The notes under the pieces were generated by a model, which did no database searches, was not told the DNA's origin, and saw only the letters and a program-made list of their open reading frames with translations. DNA of 64,000 nt. Origin: an uncultured Eubacteriales bacterium (GTDB lineage Bacteria; Bacillota; Clostridia; Oscillospirales; CAG-272). The first letter of the stretch is position 1; each line of letters begins with the position of its first letter. The stretch spans positions 62,001 through 126,000 of the forward strand of contig CAKSQF010000001.1 in NCBI GenBank assembly GCA_934486825.1. Reading direction: 5' to 3'. Both the position numbers and the translations under genes were made by a program. Below are positions 8,862-17,688 of this stretch, piece after piece.

Positions 8862-9296
8862 TTATCTTCGTCCGAAAGCGTTCGGAATATGCTTGAAACG
8901 CATAAGTATAAACTCACCGTACCGGTTGTAATATACTTCGACGACATCGATCCGCGGGCGTCCGATGCTCGGATGGGATTTCAGATAATCGTCGGCGGCG
9001 GTTATTATGTGCGCCCGCTTGCGGTAATCGACCGCATCCGACGGACGTCCGTATTTTCGCAGATTGTCCGATTCCTCGCGTGCCTTGACTTCGATAAATG
9101 CAAGAATATCGTCTTTCTTCATGATAAGGTCTATTTCGCCGCCCCTTACGCGGTAGTTGCGGAACAACAGCTCATACCCCTGTCCGGCGAGATAGTGTGC
9201 AACCGCTCCCTCAAAGCACTGCCCGATGCCGAAACGTCCGCCGGACGGTCCGCATGTTTCCGCATGCGCCTGCCCGACCTTTTTCCCGAATATCAT
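8862..9296 (-). CDS. yraN: YraN / UPF0102 family protein
   Basis: This 144-residue protein belongs to the UPF0102 family of predicted endonuclease-like proteins of the Holliday-junction-resolvase type. The metal-binding core is visible as GEIDLIMKKDDILAFIEVKARE (Glu, Asp, Glu-x-Lys). Its position directly after rnhB, with a 4-nt ATGA overlap (9293-9296), is the standard genomic neighbourhood. The N-terminal 20 residues before GRFGIGQCFEGAVAHYL are poorly conserved. The biochemical role remains uncertain in the family. Confidence 0.9.
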   Translation of the reverse strand: MIFGKKVGQAHAETCGPSGGRFGIGQCFEGAVAHYLAGQGYELLFRNYRVRGGEIDLIMKKDDILAFIEVKAREESDNLRKYGRPSDAVDYRKRAHIITAADDYLKSHPSIGRPRIDVVEVYYNRYGEFILMRFKHIPNAFGRR

Positions 9297-9916
9297 TTCT
9301 TTTCACACTCTTTGCAGTCTTTTTTCAAAAAGCCCATAAAGCTTTTTCTGTGTACCGGAGAAACTCCGTATTTCCGTATCATTTCCATGTGATGAGCGGT
9401 GCCGTAGCCTTTGTGTCCGGTAAAGCCGTATTCCGGATATTCGCGGTCAAGCTCGGCACACAGACGGTCTCTGCTGACCTTTGCAAGTATTGATGCGGCG
9501 GCTATCGACATCGAAAGGCTGTCGCCCTTGATGATCGTAAGCGTGTCGGTGTCAAAGCCTCTCGCAATGTTCCCGTCAACAAGGACGAGGTCGGGGTGCG
9601 GTTCAAGTCCCGCAACGGCACGCCTCATCGCAAGCTGTGATGCGTTGAGAATGTTCATTGAATCGATCTCTTCAACCGATGAAGACGCTATGCAGTATGA
9701 GATGGCTTCCGAACGGATCAGATCAAAAAGCCGTTCCCGCTTTTTTTCGGAAAGCTTTTTGGAATCGTTCAGCCCGTCTATAAACAGCCCGTCCGGAAGG
9801 ATTACCGCGGCGGCAAAGACCGGTCCGGCAAGCGGACCTCTCCCGGCTTCGTCGGTTCCGGCAACGACGGTGTATCCTTTTTCGTGCGCCGATAGTTCGT
9901 AATCATATGTCGGCAT
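9293..9916 (-). CDS. rnhB: ribonuclease HII
   Basis: It removes ribonucleotides and RNA primers from DNA-RNA hybrids. At 207 residues it is of normal length. The type 2 RNase H signature is present: GTDEAGRGPLAGPVFAAAVILP (Asp-Glu-Ala-Gly-Arg-Gly), then ASILAKVSRDRL and EYGFTGHKGYGTAHH. Catalytic acids include the Asp-Glu of motif I and the Asp in LVDGN. The gene overlaps rbgA by 14 nt upstream and yraN by 4 nt downstream, indicating translational coupling. Confidence 0.97.
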   Translation of the reverse strand: MPTYDYELSAHEKGYTVVAGTDEAGRGPLAGPVFAAAVILPDGLFIDGLNDSKKLSEKKRERLFDLIRSEAISYCIASSSVEEIDSMNILNASQLAMRRAVAGLEPHPDLVLVDGNIARGFDTDTLTIIKGDSLSMSIAAASILAKVSRDRLCAELDREYPEYGFTGHKGYGTAHHMEMIRKYGVSPVHRKSFMGFLKKDCKECEKK

Positions 9917-10814
9917 CTGCTGTCAGCTCCTTTTTGACGGCACTTTTCGGCGTGGGCGGATATTCAAGCGTTATTCTGCCGATCTTTCCGCTTCTGAATT
10001 CGTCGAGAAGAACCGACGCCGTGCGCTCTTCGTTGACTTCACCGCCGCTTATCAGAAGCCCGCGCTTTCTTCCGATCAGTGTGAACAGCTCGTAATCGGT
10101 GATATCGGCAATCTCGTCTTCACTCAGTCTGTATCTTGCGCAGAGCAGGGCGGGTGCGATCTTTCGCAGTCTGCCGCAGAGTATGACGGCAATTTCATCG
10201 GTGTTGAGTATCCTGTCCTTGATTGCACCGGTTATTGCGAGATTTTCGCCTACCCGCCTGTCGTTGAATTTCGGCCAGAGAACGCCGGGCATGTCAAGCA
10301 GTTCGATCCCGTAAGGGGTGACAACCCATTGCTTGTCAAGTGTCACACCCGGTCGGTTTTCGACCTTTGCCTTTTTTGTTTTGGAGAATCTGTTGATAAA
10401 AGACGACTTGCCGACATTCGGAATACCGACAACCATAGCCCGCAACGCCTTGTTTGCCATGCCTTTTTCTTTGTATCTTGCGATTTTTTCGGCAAGAAGA
10501 TTTCTGACTGTCGGCTCTATCTCGGACATACCCGCCCCGCTGACGAAATCACACGGAATGCAGGGGAGCCCGATCGACCTGTAATATTTTTTCCACTGTT
10601 CTCCCATTGACGGATCGGCAAGGGTTGATTTTGAAAAAAGAATAAGTCTCGGTTTGCCCTTGCAAATGCGGTCGATCTCGGGATTTTTGGACGAAATGGG
10701 TATGCGGGCATCGACTATCTCTATTACAAGATCGACGAGCGGAAGACATTCGCCCATCATGCGCCGCGTTTTTGCCATGTGTCCCGGGAACCATTGTATA
10801 ATTTCCGAAGGCAT
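9903..10814 (-). CDS. rbgA: RbgA/YlqF, ribosome biogenesis GTPase
   Basis: This circularly permuted GTPase is needed for late assembly of the 50S subunit in Firmicutes. The N-terminus IQWFPGHMAKTRRMM is diagnostic. The permuted order is visible: the G4-like segment (LILFSKSTLAD) precedes G1 (GIPNVGKSSFINRF) and G3 (LLDMPGVLWP). G4 is degenerate here, SKSTLAD where NKxD is usual. The C-terminal domain is helical. It lies downstream of lepB and overlaps rnhB by 14 nt. Confidence 0.94.
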   Translation of the reverse strand: MPSEIIQWFPGHMAKTRRMMGECLPLVDLVIEIVDARIPISSKNPEIDRICKGKPRLILFSKSTLADPSMGEQWKKYYRSIGLPCIPCDFVSGAGMSEIEPTVRNLLAEKIARYKEKGMANKALRAMVVGIPNVGKSSFINRFSKTKKAKVENRPGVTLDKQWVVTPYGIELLDMPGVLWPKFNDRRVGENLAITGAIKDRILNTDEIAVILCGRLRKIAPALLCARYRLSEDEIADITDYELFTLIGRKRGLLISGGEVNEERTASVLLDEFRSGKIGRITLEYPPTPKSAVKKELTADADI

Positions 10815-10861
10815 CGTTGGATGTCCTCCTTCCTTGTTTTTTGCTTTTTATGTGTTTTTGC

Positions 10862-12010
10862 TTATTCGATCTTTCCGAACCTGCCGAGCGGAAGGACGCG
10901 GAAGATCGCTTTTCCGATAATGCGTCTCTCGTCTATGAAGCCGAAATAACGGCTGTCCTTTGATACTCCGCGATTGTCCCCGAGAACGAAAACACAGCCT
11001 TCGGGGACGGTCCCTTCCCAGCAGTAGTTTTCGTCCGGAACAAGATTTTCGCGCGGGATATTGATGTTTGTATCCCTGTTGACATATTCCTCTTTCAGAA
11101 GCGCTCCGTTCAGCCACACTTCTCCTGTCGTGAAATTGATCTTTACGGTATCTCCACCCATTGCTATGATGCGTTTTACGATCGGTTCGGTCGGCTGTGT
11201 CGGCTCCTGAATAATGACGATGTCTCCGTAGCTTACGGAGCCGATGTTCGAGATGAGCAGAACATCATACTTGTCGGTGCTTGTGTCAACCGTGACCCCG
11301 GATGACTGATTTCCGATCAGCGTCGGATACATCGATGAACCTTCGACCGGCGAATGACGTATAAAGAGCGACATTACAATCAGTACAAATCCGATCGCAT
11401 ACGCAAAAAGTTCGTACCAGTCAAAAACATGTGCCGAGAACGACTGACCGCCGATCTCCTTCTTTTCGTCTGCATGGGTGACGCAGACAGTATCGCCGTA
11501 TACCGCGGTTTCGAGGCTTTCGAAACTGTCGTAATTTGTCGGGGTACAAGCCTCAGCGATATCGTTTTCGGCTTCACTGCTCCTGTATGATATGAAGCTG
11601 TGCGGAAATTGTTCGGATGCGGGAATACTGTAAAAAACGATTGTGAGAACATACCCGGTCCCCGAACTGTCAAGCGCATCGGTGACCGGTGCAACAAATT
11701 CGCTGTCAATCAGTGAAAGAACCTGCGGATCGTCGGGGTTTCCCGGTGCAATGCAGATAAACGAGCTGTTTTCCCGGTCGGAGGTCGAATCGGGAAGCGA
11801 ACAGTCGGATATTGCACGCAGTGCGGCGTCCCGGAGATTACCGTAGAAATCAAAGAAATCGGTGCAGTCGCTGTCGGCAAAGTAACCGGTTTTTCCGGTA
11901 TGCAATATTTTTCCGAGCGCCGTGTCATCGTCGGCGGAAAGTCGGACGGGATCTATTGATTCTGCTGCTTTGCAGAGTAAAAAAATATATTTCAAGTTGA
12001 TTGCCCTCAA
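10862..12010 (-). CDS. lepB: type I signal peptidase with long N-terminal extension
   Basis: The C-terminal half is a membrane-anchored signal peptidase I that cleaves secretory signal peptides. One membrane segment spans about residues 202-217; catalytic Ser226 lies in GSSMYP, the Lys general base (Lys279) in IVKRIIAMGGD, and GDNRGVSKDSRYFG (from 344) is the third box. The protein is 382 residues, about twice a usual Gram-positive enzyme. The extra N-terminal 190 residues are polar, lack an obvious signal or membrane segment, and match nothing I recognise. The membrane anchor has no Met that would give a shorter start. Gene context lepB-rbgA-rnhB is classical. Confidence 0.88.
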   Translation of the reverse strand: MRAINLKYIFLLCKAAESIDPVRLSADDDTALGKILHTGKTGYFADSDCTDFFDFYGNLRDAALRAISDCSLPDSTSDRENSSFICIAPGNPDDPQVLSLIDSEFVAPVTDALDSSGTGYVLTIVFYSIPASEQFPHSFISYRSSEAENDIAEACTPTNYDSFESLETAVYGDTVCVTHADEKKEIGGQSFSAHVFDWYELFAYAIGFVLIVMSLFIRHSPVEGSSMYPTLIGNQSSGVTVDTSTDKYDVLLISNIGSVSYGDIVIIQEPTQPTEPIVKRIIAMGGDTVKINFTTGEVWLNGALLKEEYVNRDTNINIPRENLVPDENYCWEGTVPEGCVFVLGDNRGVSKDSRYFGFIDERRIIGKAIFRVLPLGRFGKIE

Positions 12011-12046
12011 TTCGTTCTGAGCTTTGAAAAAATTTAAAACACGATC

Positions 12047-12075
12047 ATTATATCATAAGCGGAGTAAAAAGTCAA
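12047..12075 (-). promoter_or_regulatory. promoter for the lepB-rbgA-rnhB-yraN operon
   Basis: On the minus strand, TTGACT (12075-12070) and TATAAT (12052-12047) are 17 bp apart, upstream of the lepB ATG at 12010. This supports the long lepB start. Confidence 0.8.
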
Positions 12076-12144
12076 CTGTTTTGTCTTTGTATTTCGGTTT
12101 GCGGCGATATCGCGCAAAGAGTACAAAAAATCGGTAAAAAGATA

Positions 12145-12173
12145 TTGAAAAACGTGATAGGGTGTGATATAAT
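12145..12173 (+). promoter_or_regulatory. promoter for the DUF1292-like gene
   Basis: TTGAAA (12145-12150) and TATAAT (12168-12173) are 17 bp apart; the ATG follows at 12212 behind AAGGAGACG. Confidence 0.82.
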
Positions 12174-12211
12174 AAAATGGTTGCGAGTATGAAAAAATAA
12201 GGAGACGACAA

Positions 12212-12667
12212 ATGAAAACAGATATTAAAGAACTGCTTGACAAAATGCTTGATGCCGACGATACCGCCCCTGTTGAAATAGTAAATGACAGAGATGAAAA
12301 GGCGCGGTTCAGTCAGGTCGCACTTGTGCCTGTAACGGTCGATTCGGAGGAATACGAAGGTGAAAAAACAGAGCATTATTTTGCTTTTCTCCAGCCGATC
12401 GACGAAGACGATCAGAAGACCGGTGATACCGTCATATTTGACATTTCGGTCGGACACGGTGAAAAATACACCATTGATGTCGTTACCGATCCTTATCTCA
12501 TAAACGAGCTTTACTCCGAATATCAGAAGATGAGAAAGAACGACGACGGAGAAGAGGATGAGGCTCTTGCCGAGCTTGACGAAGAGATTGCCGAAGACAT
12601 AAAAGAGGCTGAAAAGCCGAAAAAGCGTTCCGGATTTTTCGGAAGACTGTTTGGTAAAAAGGACTGA
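12212..12667 (+). CDS. DUF1292-like acidic protein
   Basis: This 151-residue acidic protein has a strong AAGGAGACG ribosome binding site. The central region (about residues 33-100) resembles DUF1292, a small beta-rich domain common in Firmicutes: a strand ending in FSQVALVPVTV, then HYFAFLQPIDEDD and TVIFDISVG. The C-terminal third is strongly acidic (EDEALAELDEEIAEDIKEA) and ends in a basic KKRSGFFGRLFGKKD tail. No catalytic residues or membrane segments are evident. It begins a rightward cluster with its own promoter. Family assignment is moderate; function is unknown. Confidence 0.6.
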   Translation: MKTDIKELLDKMLDADDTAPVEIVNDRDEKARFSQVALVPVTVDSEEYEGEKTEHYFAFLQPIDEDDQKTGDTVIFDISVGHGEKYTIDVVTDPYLINELYSEYQKMRKNDDGEEDEALAELDEEIAEDIKEAEKPKKRSGFFGRLFGKKD

Positions 12668-12674
12668 AGCCGAT

Positions 12675-13484
12675 ATGATCGAAAAAAACCGTATTGAAAA
12701 AAAACACGATGTAAAATGCGTTATGCTCGATCTTGACGGCACGGTCTACCTCGGAAGCAGACTCTTTGATTTTACCTGCGATTTTCTTGAACGTATGCGG
12801 AGGATCGGCATAAAATATCTGTTTCTGACAAATAACTCATCGATGAGCGCCGATGATTACGTGAAGAAATTCAATCGGCTCGGGATACCCGCAAGGCATG
12901 AGGATATTCTGACATCGGCACATGCCGCCGCCGATTATATCAACTGCACATATAACAGAAAGCGTGCCTTTGTTATGGGTTCGGAAAGCACGAAGAACGA
13001 GCTTGCGGCACACGGCGTCAATGTCTGCGACGATAAACCGGAAATACTTCTGTCCGCATTTGATTTAAATCTCAGCTACGACACACTTACGCGCTTCACG
13101 AATTATGTTGCCGCGGGCTATCCGTATATTGCAACGCATCCGGATGTGGTCTGTCCCAATGAGAACGGATTCTGGCCCGATCTCGGAAGCTTTACCGAGC
13201 TGATTTTTGCCTGCACAGGCAGACGTCCCGAGAAAATATGCGGAAAACCGAGTGAGCAGATACTTGTCGCCGCAGAGCATAAAACCGGATTTTCAAGAGA
13301 AAATCTTCTGATGGTCGGCGACAGACTCAATACCGATATTGCGCTCGGAGAGCACGGCGTGCGCACCGCACTTGTTCTCACCGGTGAATCGAAAATCGAG
13401 GATATCCCGGGAGCAAGGATAAGACCGACATATGTTTTTGACAGTATAAAGGAGCTTGGAGAAGCACTGGAAGCAGGGCTTTGA
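12675..13484 (+). CDS. HAD-IIA family phosphatase (NagD-like)
   Basis: This is a haloacid-dehalogenase-superfamily phosphatase of the NagD/IIA group, acting on small phosphorylated metabolites. Motifs are CVMLDLDGTVYLGSR (nucleophile DxDGT), FLTNNSSMS (motif II), the KPSEQI lysine region and GDRLNTDIALGEHG (motif IV). A start at 12675 gives 269 residues; the frame also has an ATG at 12651, but that would overlap the previous gene by 17 nt, and GGAC/AAAGG lies at reasonable distance for 12675. The substrate is unknown. Confidence 0.88.
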   Translation: MIEKNRIEKKHDVKCVMLDLDGTVYLGSRLFDFTCDFLERMRRIGIKYLFLTNNSSMSADDYVKKFNRLGIPARHEDILTSAHAAADYINCTYNRKRAFVMGSESTKNELAAHGVNVCDDKPEILLSAFDLNLSYDTLTRFTNYVAAGYPYIATHPDVVCPNENGFWPDLGSFTELIFACTGRRPEKICGKPSEQILVAAEHKTGFSRENLLMVGDRLNTDIALGEHGVRTALVLTGESKIEDIPGARIRPTYVFDSIKELGEALEAGL

Positions 13485-13503
13485 CCGACGGAGGTCACGT
13501 ACA

Positions 13504-14847
13504 GTGAAACTTGATAAACAGACTGTAAGGAAAATCGTTTTTCTGATCGTTTTCGCGGTATTTGTCATATTTGCCGTTGTCCGCATAGATGATGTCATAA
13601 AATGCCTGCGTATCGTTCTGAACGCACTTTCTCCGTTCATAATGGGCGGATGCATAGCCTTTGTCATGAACCTGCTGATGCGACCGCTTGAAACGCTGTG
13701 GATAAGACTGTGGAAAAAGCATGAAGCGGCAGGAAAGAGGAGCGCACGTCCCGTCTGCCTCGTCGTAAGCTCGCTTATCGTTTTCGGCGCGGTAATTGCG
13801 GTGTTTTTCATTGTCATTCCGGAAATAGCGAGAACGACCGGCAGTATCATAGATATGCTTCCGCAGTATTTCGACAATCTGAAAAAATGGTGGAAAAGCC
13901 TTTCGGAAACGCTTGCGGGTTATTCGATCGTGCTTCCCGAAATCGATTTCGGTCAGAGTGAACTTGCGGGAAAGCTTGCCGGAATAATTTCGCAGGGCGG
14001 GCAGGCGATTCTTGATAAGACGGTAAATATAACAAAGGGACTTTTTACCGCTGTATTCAATCTTACGATCGGATTTGTTTTCTCAATATATATACTTGCG
14101 GGTAAGGAGAAGCTTGCGAGGCAGATGAGAAAACTGGTAGCCGCAATTCTTCCCGAGGATCGTGCGAAACGGTTCTTTGAAGAGGTCAAACGTGTAAACG
14201 TCACTTTTTCGAATTTTGTTGCGGGTCAGCTTATCGAAGCCGTAATAATAGGCGTGCTTTGCTTTGTCGGTATGCTGATATTCAAAATGCCGTATGCATC
14301 GGTAGTGTCGGTGCTTGTAGCCGTTACCGCGCTTATTCCGGTGTTCGGTGCGTTCATAGGTACGGCAGTCGGAGCTTTTCTTATTCTTGTGGTAAGCCCT
14401 GTCAAAGCAATATGGTTTGTGATATTCATAATAGTGCTTCAGCAGATTGAGGGCAATGTCATATACCCCCATGTTGCGGGCAGAGCTGTCGGACTTCCGG
14501 GAATATGGGTGCTTGTCGCGGTTACTCTCGGTGGCAGTCTGTTCGGGATTGCAGGTATGCTTGTGAGCGTGCCTGTCAGTTCGCTCTGTTATTTTGCGCT
14601 CTGCGAATTTGTCAACAAAAGACTTGAAGAGAAGAACTGCGCCGATGATGAGTTTATAAACGGCGGATGTAAAACCGCCGAAAAAAGTCAGCAGAGCGAA
14701 AAGAACGAACAGACCGAAAAGGTACGTCGCAAGACGCCTTTTGCGGATTTTGTAAACAGGATTATTGTATTGCTTTTCCGGCGTGGGAAGAAAAAAGACA
14801 ATAGCCGGGAAATAAAAACCGATGATGACGACAAAAATAACCGATGA
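13504..14847 (+). CDS. AI-2E / PerM-YtvI family membrane transporter
   Basis: This 447-residue integral membrane protein belongs to the AI-2 exporter-like (UPF0118, PerM/YtvI) family. I chose the GTG at 13504, 9 nt after GGAGG, giving VKLDKQTVRKIVFLIVFAVF, instead of the upstream frame that overlaps the phosphatase gene. Several hydrophobic segments are visible (near residues 11-28, 82-108, 195-215, and a cluster between about 250 and 370). The conserved family stretch VFGAFIGTAVGAFLILV is present. The C-terminal 70 residues are highly charged and probably cytosolic. Transported substrate is unknown; family members include AI-2 exporters and sodium-proton antiporters. Confidence 0.85.
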   Translation: MKLDKQTVRKIVFLIVFAVFVIFAVVRIDDVIKCLRIVLNALSPFIMGGCIAFVMNLLMRPLETLWIRLWKKHEAAGKRSARPVCLVVSSLIVFGAVIAVFFIVIPEIARTTGSIIDMLPQYFDNLKKWWKSLSETLAGYSIVLPEIDFGQSELAGKLAGIISQGGQAILDKTVNITKGLFTAVFNLTIGFVFSIYILAGKEKLARQMRKLVAAILPEDRAKRFFEEVKRVNVTFSNFVAGQLIEAVIIGVLCFVGMLIFKMPYASVVSVLVAVTALIPVFGAFIGTAVGAFLILVVSPVKAIWFVIFIIVLQQIEGNVIYPHVAGRAVGLPGIWVLVAVTLGGSLFGIAGMLVSVPVSSLCYFALCEFVNKRLEEKNCADDEFINGGCKTAEKSQQSEKNEQTEKVRRKTPFADFVNRIIVLLFRRGKKKDNSREIKTDDDDKNNR

Positions 14848-14880
14848 GAAATAAACGATCGGTGAAGGGAGAGAAACCGG

Positions 14881-16851
14881 ATGGATAAATTCGAGCTTGT
14901 GAGTAATTACAGACCGACAGGCGACCAGCCGCAGGCGATCGATCTGCTGTGTGCGGGGATCGAAGCCGGGATGCACGAGCAGACACTTCTCGGTGTCACC
15001 GGATCGGGAAAGACCTATACAATGGCAAACGTGATAGCGAGGATGAACCGCCCGACGTTGGTGCTCGCACATAATAAAACGCTTGCTGCGCAGCTTTGCT
15101 CTGAGTTCCGTGAACTTTTTCCTCATAATGCGGTCGAGTATTTCGTCTCCTATTATGATTATTATCAGCCCGAAGCCTATATTCCCGGCAAGGATCAGTA
15201 TATCGAAAAGGACAGTGCAATAAATGACGAGATAGACCGCTTGCGCCATTCCGCGACATCGTCGCTGATAGAAAGACGGGATGTAATAATTGTTGCAAGT
15301 GTTTCGTGTATTTATTCTCTCGGTGACCCGAATGCCTACAAGGATGAGATTATATCGGTGCGCGTCGGATCACAGCTTACACGTGAGGAGCTTGTCTCAA
15401 GACTTGTGGCAATGAACTACGAAAGAAACGATATAAGCCTGACAAGAGACAAATTCAGAGTGCGCGGCGACGTGATCGAGGTAATGCCGGCGTCACACGA
15501 CAAAAAGGCGATAAGGATAGAACTGTTCGGAGATGAGGTTGACCGCATAACCGAGGTCAATACCGTTACCGGCGAAGTAACGAGAAGCATATCATATGTT
15601 GCGATCTTTCCCGCGACCCACTATGTAATGTCGCAGGACAAAAAAGAGGAGGCGTTGAAGCAGATCGAAGACGAAATGATCGAGCGTGCCGGATTTTTCA
15701 GATCGCAGAACAAGTTCATTGAGGCTCAGCGGATAACCGAGCGGACAAAATACGATTTGGAAATGATCCGTGAGGTCGGCTACTGCTCGGGCGTAGAGAA
15801 CTATTCGCGTGTGTTCTCGGGAAGAGAGCCGGGTTCGACTCCGTATACACTGCTTGACTATTTTCCGAAGGATTTTATAACATTTATCGATGAGAGCCAT
15901 GTTACTCTGCCGCAGGTCAGAGGAATGAGCGGAGGCGATCTGGCAAGAAAAAAGTCGCTTGTCGATTACGGCTTCCGTCTGCCGTCGGCATATGATAACC
16001 GCCCGCTTTTCTTTGATGAATTCGAGGAAAAACTCGGTCAGACCGTCTATGTGTCGGCAACTCCGTCCGATTATGAAAAGAGCAGATCGGGTCAGATCGT
16101 CGAACAGCTTATACGACCTACCGGACTGCTTGATCCCGAGGTTGAGGTGCGTCCCGTGGACGGTCAGATCGACGATCTCATAGGAGAGATCCGTCTGAGG
16201 ATCGCAAGATCGCAACGCGTGCTTGTTACGACGCTTACCAAGAAAATGGCGGAGGATCTCACCGAATATCTTGAAATGCAGCTTCTGCGTGTAAAATATA
16301 TCCACCATAACGTCGATACCATCGAGCGCAGTGAAATAATACGGGATCTTCGTCTCGGTGTTTTCGATGTGCTTGTGGGTGTAAACCTGCTGCGCGAGGG
16401 ACTGGATATACCCGAGGTGTCGCTCGTTGCGATACTTGATGCAGATAAGGAAGGCTTTCTGCGGGGTGAGCGCGCACTGATTCAGACAATAGGACGCGCC
16501 GCGCGTAATGCAGAGGGAAAGGTCATAATGTATGCCGATAAAATGACGGATTCGATGAAGGCGGCAATTGATGAGACCCGCCGCCGAAGACAGATACAGG
16601 ACGCATACAATAAAGCAAATAATATAGAACCGAAAACGATAGTAAAGCCGGTGCGCGAGCTGCTTGATCTCGGTAAAAAGGAAAAAGGCTCCGAAAGGAC
16701 GAAAGGTAAGCGCGGACCGTCGCCGACGGTTGTTTCTTACTCAATACCCGAGCTTGAACGGCAGATGCTTGCAGCCGCCGAACGCCTTGATTTCGAAAAG
16801 GCGGCAGAGCTTCGCGACCGGATACGGATACTTGAATCCGAAAAAAGCTGA
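14881..16851 (+). CDS. uvrB: excinuclease ABC subunit B
   Basis: UvrB is the damage-verification helicase-like subunit of nucleotide excision repair. The 656-residue product shows Walker A GVTGSGKTYTMANV (about residues 39-52), the beta-hairpin region YYDYYQPEAYIP, DESHVTLPQ (motif II), NLLREGLDIPEVSLVAILDADKEGFL split over motifs V-VI, QTIGRAARN, and a C-terminal UVR domain (ERQMLAAAERLDFEKAAELRDRI) that binds UvrC. A GGGAGAG ribosome binding site precedes the ATG. uvrA follows downstream, separated by murI. Confidence 0.98.
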   Translation: MDKFELVSNYRPTGDQPQAIDLLCAGIEAGMHEQTLLGVTGSGKTYTMANVIARMNRPTLVLAHNKTLAAQLCSEFRELFPHNAVEYFVSYYDYYQPEAYIPGKDQYIEKDSAINDEIDRLRHSATSSLIERRDVIIVASVSCIYSLGDPNAYKDEIISVRVGSQLTREELVSRLVAMNYERNDISLTRDKFRVRGDVIEVMPASHDKKAIRIELFGDEVDRITEVNTVTGEVTRSISYVAIFPATHYVMSQDKKEEALKQIEDEMIERAGFFRSQNKFIEAQRITERTKYDLEMIREVGYCSGVENYSRVFSGREPGSTPYTLLDYFPKDFITFIDESHVTLPQVRGMSGGDLARKKSLVDYGFRLPSAYDNRPLFFDEFEEKLGQTVYVSATPSDYEKSRSGQIVEQLIRPTGLLDPEVEVRPVDGQIDDLIGEIRLRIARSQRVLVTTLTKKMAEDLTEYLEMQLLRVKYIHHNVDTIERSEIIRDLRLGVFDVLVGVNLLREGLDIPEVSLVAILDADKEGFLRGERALIQTIGRAARNAEGKVIMYADKMTDSMKAAIDETRRRRQIQDAYNKANNIEPKTIVKPVRELLDLGKKEKGSERTKGKRGPSPTVVSYSIPELERQMLAAAERLDFEKAAELRDRIRILESEKS

Positions 16852-16880
16852 AACCGACTGAAAGGAAGGTGAACGTCGGT

Positions 16881-17660
16881 ATGACCGATAAGCGCGTATG
16901 TGACAGCCCGATAGGTGTGCTTGATTCCGGAATGGGCGGAATAAGTACGCTGAAGACGCTCGTTGCCGAGCTCCCTCACGAAAATTTCATATATTACGGC
17001 GATGATAAGAACGCACCCTACGGACTGAAAACCGTCGGAGAGGTCAGGATGCTTGCCGAAAACGCGGTTATGTTTCTGCTTGAACGCGGGGCTAAGGCGA
17101 TCGTCATTGCATGTAATACCGCGACGGGCGCCGCGGCAACTTATCTGCGTGAAAAATATGCGGACATCCCGATAATCGGTGCCGAACCGGCGATAAAGCC
17201 CGCCGTGAGCTATCGTCACCGATCGAGGATACTTGTAATGGCAACCCCTCTTACACTTTCCACCGAAAGGTTCAGAAGGCTTGCGGATTCGGTAAAAGGG
17301 GATTGCGATATAATCAGTCTGCCGTGTCCCGGACTTGTGGAGCTTGTTGAAGCGGGAAAAACCGAGGGGGACGAGGTTGATAAGACCCTTCACGGTCTGC
17401 TTGACCGATATGTGGGCAGGATAGATTCGATCGTGCTCGGATGTACGCATTATCCTTTTCTGAGTAAGGCAATTTCGGCAATCGTCGGGGAAAACGTGCC
17501 GCTTTTTGACGGAAACCGCGGCATAGCCGCCGAAACGCACCGCAGACTTGAGGCAGGGCATATTCTCTCCGGTCGCAGAGAAAACGGAAGTGTGTTGTTC
17601 GAAACAAGCGCGGGTGATGCCGATACGCCGCGTATCGCCCGTACACTGCTCGGTACATAA
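16881..17660 (+). CDS. murI: glutamate racemase
   Basis: This cofactor-independent racemase makes D-glutamate for peptidoglycan. The 259-residue product has both catalytic cysteines: CNTATGAAA near residue 76 and GCTHYPFL near 189. The substrate-binding GVLDSGMGGISTL and YYGDDKNAPYG segments are intact. I chose the ATG at 16881 behind AAAGGAAGG; a GTG at 16869 in frame would overlap that ribosome binding site. Its position between uvrB and uvrA is notable, since these are usually adjacent. Confidence 0.95.
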   Translation: MTDKRVCDSPIGVLDSGMGGISTLKTLVAELPHENFIYYGDDKNAPYGLKTVGEVRMLAENAVMFLLERGAKAIVIACNTATGAAATYLREKYADIPIIGAEPAIKPAVSYRHRSRILVMATPLTLSTERFRRLADSVKGDCDIISLPCPGLVELVEAGKTEGDEVDKTLHGLLDRYVGRIDSIVLGCTHYPFLSKAISAIVGENVPLFDGNRGIAAETHRRLEAGHILSGRRENGSVLFETSAGDADTPRIARTLLGT

Positions 17661-17688
17661 AAGAAAAAATATTGAAAGAAGTTTTTTT

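Noticed and set aside
14083..15249. 388-codon antisense ORF across the AI-2E family and uvrB genes
   Set aside because: It covers conserved parts of uvrB on the other strand; composition is that of a shadow frame.
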